NCBI GenBank assembly: GCA_030847615.1
Contig: JAUMIR010000005.1
Span: 208,800,645 to 208,864,644, forward strand
DNA length: 64,000 nt
Direction: 5' to 3'
Origin: Gambelia wislizenii
Lineage: Eukaryota; Chordata; Lepidosauria; Squamata; Crotaphytidae
The translations under genes and the position numbers were made by a program. Each line of letters opens with the position of its first letter. The stretch's first letter is position 1. This document shows positions 55,941 to 64,000 of this stretch, piece after piece. Below the pieces are notes generated by a model. That model worked only from the letters and a program-made list of their open reading frames with translations. It had not been told where the DNA came from and did not search any database.

Positions 55941-56517
55941 GGACTTTATCAGACCACCACCCCAAACTCATACTTTTGTTGGCATAACGTCTGCTGTTTT
56001 CATGCCAGCAAAAGAATTTCCCATGCCACATGTACCTTGCCTCCGCACAAATAGGCTTACCAGCAATGAATGAGGAGAGAATGGAGCTCTGCTCACTTTC
56101 TCTATTGAAATCCTGCATATTCTCATGAGAATACATAGTGTGGGAAATTCAAAAATAAAAACAAAAATAAGACAGTAAAAGTTTTTAAAAGCATGTAAAC
56201 ACACTAAAAAAGTCCCAAGTAAACTGGGGATGGTCATAAAAACCTACCTGGATGTCACAATCTCACCTGGAAGTGTTCTGGCTGGACCAGTCATTGATGG
56301 TGGAATGATGAGAGGGCACTGGCATGAAGTTTCATACATTGGCAATGCCAGAAAAATATCACCATAGCCGATCTATTGATGGTTTAAGGTGTCAATGAAA
56401 TTTGATGAGTCTTAGACAAGACATACATGCGAAAGGGCGATGTCATCTGATATGTGCACCCTTTTGTGTTTATGTGACATTGTTATGATGCCATATTTTG
56501 TATATCTGATACTGTCC
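55941..56517. mobile_element. Family A element, copy 8 (577 bp)
   Basis: Ends GGACTTTATCAGACCACC and ATATCTGATACTGTCC, with an exact TCT duplication (55938-55940, 56518-56520). Shares AAACACACTAAA, AGTAAACTGGGG and CCTGGAAGTGTTCTGG with copy 7. Confidence 0.85.
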
Positions 56518-57939
56518 TCTGTCTCCATTTTATTGAAGGTATCGGACTACCATCTACATTTTCCTCCCATCCTTGTTTCACATCTGGTTGCAAGATTTTG
56601 TGGGATTGGAATTTTTTAATGCAACTAAAGCATTCTCCTGTGACTGTTTTTTCCACCAATTTTGGACATTGTAGCCATATGCATTTTAAAATATGGCCAT
56701 TGGTTTCTCAGAAATGCCTTGTAAGCCTTGCAAATATGTGAATACTTGAGAGAAGGTGCAGATTTTTTCACAAGCAGTCTCAAGAGATTTAGAAATGCAA
56801 TTTTTGTTAAAGCTGATTCTGACAAAATTTCTTTCTATTCTTCTAATATACAGAAGTGACATAAGGGGAGTTATAAATACTGGATACAAACTCTGCTGCC
56901 TATCTAAATCAAACACTTCTCATTTTGCACAAAATTTCTTTTGTTTCCAGGCTGCCATTTCTTACCCAAGGGCAAATGTTACTTTTTCTAGGCCTCTTTC
57001 TCTGATCCAACCTTGAAAATATAAACTGCAGATGAAGCAATCTTCGAGGCTTATCTCTGCTAATAAAGGGGAAGGTGTGGGGGTTTTGCACACACATTGT
57101 GCTGCTGAGCTTTTATTGGCACTGACCTGTGACACATAAACTTTCTACTCAGAAAGAAGGTTAAAGGTAAGCTATGAGTATAGGATAGTCCAGTTCAATG
57201 TGAATCCCAGAGAGATTTTGTTTTGAATCAACAGAGCTTTCATCAATGTGCTTGCTCCAGTTCTTACCAGTGGCAGTGCAGTGAATCCAGGACTTGTATG
57301 GACAAAGCACCAGGATCTTTTATTCACAGCCTGGAAATGATATTAAAAAGGTCTTATACATAATTTTTTATATTTGCTTTCTGGAGAGGTAGTAAGTTGC
57401 TAATCAATGGCAAAAAATATTATTGCATTACTTTATTAATGAGTAACACACTTTATAATTTGAAAAGCAATCTATTAACAGTGCATTACTAATGAATAGT
57501 GAACACATTACTAATGAATCCATTTTAAAAGCAATGCATGAACAGTGTATTATGAATAAATAAGCACATATAAATGAAACCCAAATTCCACAAAATGACC
57601 ACCCCCTAAATGCTTTATAACAAATAAATAGGTAGAGGGACTGGCTGCTTCATTACCATCAACATATTAGAATTAAATATTTCAATGTGCTGATTTTAAT
57701 TATTTAATATATAAATCTAATGTCTATGGATATTATATCAAGAGAAAATAAATGAACATTATCTACAGGTTGTATTACATATGACCACTGAATAAAATGC
57801 TTTCAGGATGAAAAGCAGTATACTAACACTATGGAAATGTGATTGATTCATTTACGGTATATATCGTGGGAATGTAGCAAAGTAGGGGAGTTCTGGAGAA
57901 AAGCAAAAACCATAACTGAGGATTTACACCTGTGAGATA
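56518..57939. other. No recognisable feature
   Basis: AT-rich, no gene or named repeat identified. Confidence 0.35.
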
Positions 57940-58826
57940 ACAAGGTCTGTCTATTAAATAATGAGACTGTACTTCTACCTTTCAGACAAATCAGGGAGAA
58001 CTAATTCTGAATGCTTGAGTGGTGACCTTGAGCATGTCTGAACCTGCATGACAAACATCAATGCTCTGGGCAGTTCAGTTAATTGTCAGTCATCATTAAA
58101 AAATGCTAAGTTTAAAAGTTGAGCAACATGACATTCTGCAGCAACTTGAGGTGGACCTAAACCTTTTTCAAAAAAAATCATCACTTCCAGTATGAACCTG
58201 AGACAAAATGACAGTCAATGCACTGGAAAGCACCATCATCACCAAGAATGAAAAAAGCACATCAAAGCAAGTCCACATTCAAAGCCATGCTCGTTGTTGT
58301 TGTTGTTTTACATCAAGGGTGTAACTTTGGCAGAATGGGTTCCAGAAGGCAGAACAATGAACTATCATTATTATAAGGATATTTTGATAAAGCTGAGAGA
58401 AAGAGTCAGGGAAAAAAGGCCAGAACTGTGGGGAAATGGTTTCATTCTTCATCAAGACAATGTGCCTGCTCACACAGCATGTTCTGTGAAGCAATTCTTG
58501 GCTGATAAATGCATTACTACACTTGAACATCCTTCATATTCACCAGATTTGGTACCATGCAACTTTTTTCCCTAGAGTGAAATTGGTGCTTAAAGAAACC
58601 TGTTTTGTGTCAATTGATGCAGCAAAGGAAAATAAAAACAGCAGATGTGTTGACACAGAAACAGAAACTGATCTGCTCCATGCTTTTGACCAGTGGAAAA
58701 CAAGACTGCATTTGTGTGTCAGTGTTAGTGGGGAATATATTGAAGGAAAAAAAGCATGAAAATTGTAATATATATAAATAAAGATGGGTTATTGTATCAG
58801 TCTTGTTATTTGATAGACAGACCTCA
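57940..58826 (+). mobile_element. mariner element, internally deleted (about 887 bp)
   Basis: TIRs at 57944-57969 and 58798-58823 (GGTCTGTCTATTAAATAA type) match at 23 of 26 positions and are inverted; TA dinucleotides lie just outside. Length is well below the roughly 1.3 kb of intact mariners because much of the transposase N-terminal half is gone. Confidence 0.88.
58180..58760 (+). pseudogene. mariner transposase remnant
   Basis: 58180-58290 (plus) keeps a YEPETK...MHWKAPSSPRMKKA block normally just after the first catalytic Asp; the Asp-containing segment itself is deleted. From 58294 the frame reads VTLAEWVPEGRTMNYHYY, GFILHQDN (second Asp intact) and EHPSYSPDLVPCNFF. In D,D34D transposases the third Asp is in the PCDFF/PSDYH position, and here it is Asn (AAC at 58561-58563). 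A frameshift near 58570 moves the C-terminus (GEYIEGKK) into the next frame. It cannot be an active transposase. Confidence 0.85.
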
Positions 58827-59033
58827 TATAGGTTGGAATGTTAAATGTTGTTGTTGAATTTGTTAGATCTTTATGTACTTCCAAAACACCAAATATCAGT
58901 ATTTAACTTAATTGTTACTGAGGGGAAATGATAGCCAAATACTAGAGAACTAAAAAAAATGGCCTAGTGTGGGTTTTTGGTTAAACAGCTGTTGATATAC
59001 AATTTTCATGTGTGAACTGACATTTAATGATTG
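58827..59033. other. No recognisable feature
   Basis: Short AT-rich gap between mariner and LTR-like sequence. Confidence 0.4.
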
Positions 59034-59870
59034 ACGCAGAAATGACGAGACCACACACAGAAGTTTGGGTTGAAATATGGGCCACTTTATTGATAGATTT
59101 CCTATTTATTGTAGTTTCTTGAGGTATGCCGAATATGCTAAAGGGGGGAGATCCCTCATGGGGGGCACGCACATGGGCGGTTGGTCACAACCGACCTAAC
59201 CCCCAGCGTCCCTGGGCGACTCACCTGAGCCCCAAGGGGGATCCCAATGTAAGGGGTTCCCCTTGGGCGCCAACTGCTGGAGGGCCCCGCGTCGGGAAGG
59301 AAATCCCTAAGCCATATAGCTTCTGTGGAGGATCTCCCACCCGAGGCTGACCCCAAGGATATCCTACATCCCTGTACCCTATCCATTAGGGACGCCGGTA
59401 CAGTTCAGTGGAAGATATCCTACCACTCAATTTGAGGTTGCCATAGGTGAACGCCAAGTTATAATCTCCCCGCTCCCAGCAAGTGACCACCTATTTAAAG
59501 AACCACACCCGGAGCCAATTGTCAAAGTCCCAAGCGACAGTATGGGGTAGGCAAAACACCCCTCGGAAAAGAGCAGGTAAAAATTCCTACCCGGCCCAGA
59601 ATGCGACCAGAAATGTCATACTGTGGCAGAGGCAGGGTGGGTGGGTTTCGAACAGCTGGAAAAGAGGAGGAGACCAGGGGAGGCACTGGGTGAAATAGCC
59701 CCTGCTTTGGCGCCTCCCCTGACTCCTCCTGGCCGGGGCGTGTCCACGCCCAGGCCTGCTGATGGGTTCGCCTCCCTGCTCATCATTAAAACACCTCCCC
59801 CGCATCCACCATTCTTCAGGATCCGTGGGGGTGTCTGGTATAAAGGATGAGCTGGATGAAAGAATGAACA
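59034..59870 (-). mobile_element. LTR-like element, GC-rich, minus strand
   Basis: Homologous in patches to 46.4-47.9 kb (plus). On the minus strand a TATA-like TTTAAATA (59492-59499) precedes a poly(A) signal (AATAAA, 59086-59091) and a U5-like tail (CTGTGTGTGGTCTCGTC). The GC-rich body contrasts with the flanks. It resembles an endogenous-retrovirus LTR; no gag, pol or env is present. The ends are approximate and no duplication was found. Confidence 0.5.
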
Positions 59871-60548
59871 TGGCTAATACGTTTAAAGAAGTATGGAATC
59901 AACTTTTTAGCATTCAGGGATAAACAGCTGCCAGATAATATTATCCCATTGATTTTTTGTAAACGTATTATGAACAAGGATAGAAATCTGAAATAATTCC
60001 TTTGCTCTTTCAGGAATTTGATTATGCAATCATGTTTTAAACTTTCCTTTACTTCTTAATAGAAAGATAAAGCTTGGATTAGCAGTAGTACCCTTTTTTC
60101 AATAATGTTTTCTAGCTATAAAAGAATTGTATTAAATTAATGTGGATAAATAATTGTACAAATATGATAAATAGTTGTAGAAATATGATAAATAGATTTT
60201 TTAAAGTAATAAAGAGTAAATGTTACTAATTATACAAGAAGCCAAATGTTTTCCTCTTTGTTATAATGCTTAGATGTGACAAAATTGCTCATTGTTACCT
60301 TTAAAAAATAATAATAATGAGCAACAATTTTACTTTGAGCATGTTCCTTCCAATCTCTTTTCTAAGTCAGCACCATCTGCCATCCTGCTTAGAGATTTGT
60401 TTGTTTTTTGCCTTTCTCACTGTGGAAGGATGTGTGTTAGAACTAGTTTACTGATTTGGGGATTGTTTTCCCCTGATGCTAGGAAAATACTTTTTGGGAA
60501 AATCTGGAGATACTGCATGTGTATTTGTAATTGTATATATGAGAGAGA
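59871..60548. other. No recognisable feature
   Basis: AT-rich, with a directly repeated AATATGATAAATAG near 60162-60198. Nothing else. Confidence 0.4.
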
Positions 60549-60766
60549 GGGCCACCTAAATACCCTGAAGACACCAGATCTCATCTGATCTTCAAAGCTA
60601 AGCAGGGTCAGGCCTTGGAAGAGAGATCATCAGGGGATGCTAAGTGTTGTAGGCTATATTCAGAGAAAGGCAATGTCAGACCACCTCTGAGTAATCCTTG
60701 CCTATTCCTATGAAATTCATGGCATTGCCATAAGTTGACAGGTGACCTGAAAGCATATACATTACA
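60549..60766 (+). mobile_element. 5S-rRNA-derived SINE, complete head and tail
   Basis: Head: CAGATCTCATCTGATCTTCA, AAGCTAAGCAGGGTCAGGCC and TGTTGTAGGC follow the 5S rRNA order. Tail: AAAGGCAATGTCAGACCACC, TGAAATTCATGGCATTGCC and ATAAGTTGACAGGTGACCTG. The 5S internal promoter region is degraded, and the unit is fused to a SINE body, so it is not a 5S gene. Confidence 0.85.
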
Positions 60767-62579
60767 TTACAATACATAAGAGAAAGGGAGGCATAGTTAT
60801 GACTCATCTAGAGGCTCTCATTAGGGTTATGGCTATGGAGACACTTGTGATGCCCACCTGCAATTCAGTTTGCCACTATACTATTGGTTATCACTGGACG
60901 ATGCTGACCAGAGAGGCACTGGGGATATGACGTATTTCATTGCATCAGAATCCCTCTGCACATGAAGAGCCCTATACCAGAGAGTTTAGGTATATCTGTA
61001 CCTTTGCAATAAACATTTGCTTTGCATATTCTGGAGCTCTCAATGCATAGTGTGTGGTCCTTTCCAAGTATAGGAAGAAATAAAAAAATTAAAAGAAAAC
61101 AAATAGGAGAGCATTCTCAGGAGAAATACATGGAGAGATACATAGACATATTCTGAAGAATCAAATGTTGCCATGCCATCTTCCACTTTTTGAAGCTGAT
61201 AGTATTTCAAACCTAACTAATCCTCACATGTTAGTTAGATCCTAAAAAGAAGTTTCATAGCTTACATGTAAAAGCAAAGCATCCTTCTCATCCAATGACA
61301 TGGGCTCTGTCTTGGGGAGGAAATACATTCCACCAGTTCAAATAATAATGGAACTGTGCACATACCTGGATGAAATTGGTTCTCAAAAGTCTGTACATTT
61401 CTGGACTTTCAATGCTGTATGTGACGGAGGAATTTAGTACGTCTAAAATGTTCACAAATTTAATTTAAGCCTCAGTGGACAACTGCATGGGAGCCAGGGG
61501 CCATTTTCTACCCAGAGCCCTCTCCCCCATTGACCACAGCTCCCTACAGCAAGCCCAAATACTCCCATTTTCCCCTGTAGTCCCTCTCAAAATGGCAATA
61601 GTGATGTATTGGGATGTCACTTCCCAGCACTATTTTGAAAGGGACTGCTGAGGACTGTGGAGCTCTTAAGGGAAAGTTCTGCATGATTTGGGGGCAAAAG
61701 TTGACTCCAAATAAATAATTTTTCAGTTTATATCCCATCCTTCTCCTATCAAGGGACCTAAAAATCACTTATTTAAAAAAAAAATGGGAAGGGGAAGGTT
61801 GGATTCTGTGGGAACTGGTGGGGCCCAAGGGCTGCATGTACACACACAGTTTGACCACTCCTACTTTAAGCCATTAGTGGGCAAATTGCAGCCCTGAATC
61901 TGCATGAAGTACACCTTAGGCATTTTTGAGGACCCCAAACTGTCCTTTTCCTGGCCCAAACACAGGTAAATTGCCTGTCCTAAAGGCGTGAAGGAGTCGC
62001 AATTCACTCTTTAAATAGATAGCAGAGGCCATGCATTGTTTAGCATCAATCAAATATGACCATTTTTCAAAACTAAGTGGATGTTCAGACACTTCCATTT
62101 TTTTTTTCCTTTTGGCATTTTCTGCAGTCTGTCTTGCTCCTCAGAAGTTCTCAGTGGCAGACGATTGGCTCCCACCCATGGTTTCAAAGCAATTGTTGCA
62201 TGCATCCAAAGATGCTGAAAATACACACATACAAAAATATGCACATACACAAAAATGCACTTTTTTCAAAAAAAAGGGGGGGAACATGTACAAATTTCCA
62301 TATGGAGGGTGAAAAAACTCAGAAAAGGGATAGAGAATACAAAGTAGAAAATCAATGAGAACAAACAAACAAACAAAAAACCAAGAGAGAAATGTGGTTC
62401 TTGTAATGCCTGTGTATGTATAATTATTGAGTATTGTCAAACATATTTCAGAAAGCAGTATTCCTCCACTGAGAAATATGGCAAATAAAGATAAAATACA
62501 CTAAAATGAATCATAGTGGGCAACAATACTATCGCTAAAAAAACGTGATATAAAATATGGATACCTGAATATCTAACTC
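60767..62579. other. No recognisable gene
   Basis: Around 1.8 kb with an A run at 61771-61782 and a CAAACAAA patch near 62364-62380. No domain-bearing frame or TIR pair recognised. Confidence 0.35.
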
Positions 62580-62610
<31 letters not shown>

Positions 62611-62650
62611 TTATCTTGTTTTTCTTCCAACATAGGACCCAAAGGACTTA
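62580..62650 (-). repeat. (TTTA)n plus inverted retroelement tail
   Basis: TTTATTTA units (62580-62612), then TTCCAACATAGGACCCAAAG. In reverse complement this is the CTTTGGGTCC...AATAAATAAATA tail type. Confidence 0.6.
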
Positions 62651-62674
62651 GGTTATGTGTTAAAACAAAATACA

Positions 62675-63225
62675 GGGCTTATCTACACCAGCCAGGATAT
62701 GCTAGCTCCCCACCAGGATATTCTCACTCCAGATCTGGCCTGTTCTGACCCGTTACCTGGAGAAAATGGGCCAGCATCCAAACAGGAATGCTGGCCTTTC
62801 ACTGTAACTGCCACCACTGCCACCATTTTCACTGTAGCCACGGATACCATGAAGGGAGCCTGCAACATGTGACTGCAGGTCCCTTGCATATGATCAGCCT
62901 TGGTTACATGCTGAGGGGCCCCTGACTGGCTTCTAGAAGAGCCAGAGAACTGGCAGTAGCAGTGAGAGACAGAGTGTCAGGATGGGCTCCTGAGAACACA
63001 TGAGGCCTGATCTGTTCCATCCTGGTTGCACCAGATGAAACAGGATATTTTCTTATTGTGGTTTATCAGGCCCTACTTCTGCTTTCCCCTGTTCCAATCC
63101 CATATCTGCTCCGGGAGAGGTGAGGACTGCCTGGGGGTAGATCAGGGCAAAAGCCCTGCATTGTATGTAATTCAGGGCTCTGGAAAGGGGGAAAACTGGT
63201 GCATTTATCCTGTGGAGATAAGCCC
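62675..63225. mobile_element. Family B element, copy 4 (551 bp)
   Basis: Left GGGCTTATCTACACCAGCC; right, read inwards, GGGCTTATCTCCACAGG. An exact ACA duplication flanks it (62672-62674, 63226-63228). Blocks GGGCCAGCATCC, CATATGATCAGCCTTGGTTA, CTGACTGGCTTCTAG and GAGGACTGCCTGGGGG recur in the other copies. Confidence 0.82.
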
Positions 63226-63957
63226 ACAGTTAAAACAAAGCACAATACAATGATTTCAAAAAGGAATTTTATAAACAGATATATTAAAAACATTAATTTA
63301 CAAACAATTTAAAAAGTAGTTAAAACAGTGATGATAAAAAAATATGGCACACCAGAAGATAAAGTAATTCTAGAAGATAAGGAATTAAAAATAAAATGCC
63401 AAATTGTTATGAGCAATGTCTCCTATAACATATTGCTGTGTTTCTCTCTTTTTTTCTTGTCCAAAAGTAAAAGAACATTTCATGGAAATTCTCATGGGTG
63501 GCTGTGAATTAACTTTCCTTAGGTGGATGATGTCCTCTCTTTCATCACATTATCAACTCTGCAGCCTATCCAGCTGTCCACATTTCAATTAAAGTTCAAG
63601 ACAAGATGTAACAAATAATCTCCTCCCATGAGACTCTTTTAGATTAGGAAGCATGGGCTGCTAGAAGACTTTAGAGTGATGGAGAGGTGTATAAGAGTAA
63701 GATTATGTAGATAAAGAGAGAGAGAGAAGAGAGAATAACCTTGACCATCTCACTATAACAAGGTAAGCTCAAAAGACCAGCAAAAGAAATACAAAGAGAA
63801 TGAGACATAAATTTGGCAAAATTTAGCACAAGAATACTTGGAATAATGTTATAATCGCCATTTCATAACACAGTGTTTTATGAAATTTTTACAGAAGTTT
63901 CAGCTGTTCCAGATTTTTCTGGGCTCTAAAAGTGGCATAGTTTTTTTAAAAAAAATA
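63226..63957. other. No recognisable feature
   Basis: AT-rich with a short GA-rich stretch at 63716-63734. Nothing to call. Confidence 0.4.
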
Positions 63958-63991
63958 TTATGTATTTATTTATTTATTTATTTATTTATTT
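63958..63991. repeat. (TTTA)n tract at the window end
   Basis: About eight TTTA units; whatever it belongs to continues beyond the window. Confidence 0.9.
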
Positions 63992-64000
63992 CAATGCCAC

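Noticed and set aside
59261..59276. tRNA-Lys primer-binding-site-like TGGCGCCCAAG on the minus strand
   Set aside because: The poly(A) signal and U5-like tail lie downstream of it and the homologous 47-kb element lacks it, so it is inside the LTR-like body and probably chance.
60549..60766. A 5S rRNA gene
   Set aside because: The 5S part is diverged and fused to a SINE body with tail; a second, split copy has the same fusion.

Overview
This is about 64 kb of AT-rich vertebrate DNA, most likely from a squamate reptile and plausibly an iguanian lizard. The inference rests on the mixture of repeats: CR1 LINEs with the ATTCTATG-type 3' end, the 5' part of a BovB (RTE) LINE, an L1 ORF2 3' end, Penelope-like fragments with a hammerhead-like core, a 5S-rRNA-derived SINE, tRNA-derived SINEs, a mariner remnant, hAT and Tigger/pogo-like miniature elements, LTR-type elements and many TIR miniatures. 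No complete host gene, tRNA, rRNA gene, operon or CRISPR array is visible. The long reading frames are either transposon remnants or chance frames inside palindromic repeats. The window therefore reads as intergenic or deep intronic sequence.

Layout: 0.3-3.9 kb is an almost complete APE-type non-LTR retrotransposon with an 11-bp target-site duplication (TSD), an endonuclease, a reverse transcriptase that lacks its catalytic box, and a C-terminal zinc finger. Two 5'-truncated copies of the same family lie at 25.3 and 44.9 kb. CR1 copies lie at 4.9, 11.2, 16.7 and 45.5 kb. The 11.2 kb copy still carries about 340 open codons and sits inside a 5S-derived SINE; the 16.7 kb copy sits inside an L1 fragment. 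The BovB 5' part is at 17.9-18.5 kb. From 19.8 to 21.7 kb, a Penelope-like 3' end has been hit by two different TIR elements, each with an exact 3-bp TSD. LTR-type elements are at 30.8, 36.1, 37.6, 42.8, 46.4 and 59.0 kb. A mariner remnant with a damaged DDD active site lies at 57.9 kb.

Two non-autonomous DNA-element families recur. One, called A here, has ends GGACTTTATCAG or GGAGATTATCAG, 3-bp TSDs and eight copies, two of them near-complete palindromes. The other, called B, begins GGGCTTRTCTA and has four copies. A further family, called G, carries arrays of the near-palindrome TTTTCTGYRCAGAAAA.

The only hint of host coding sequence is a pair of short, strongly bounded, frame-compatible candidate exons on the + strand at 25.07 and 25.94 kb, with weaker candidates at 27.2 and 51.8 kb. 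I cannot assign them to a gene. All identifications were made by reading the sequence; no database search was run.
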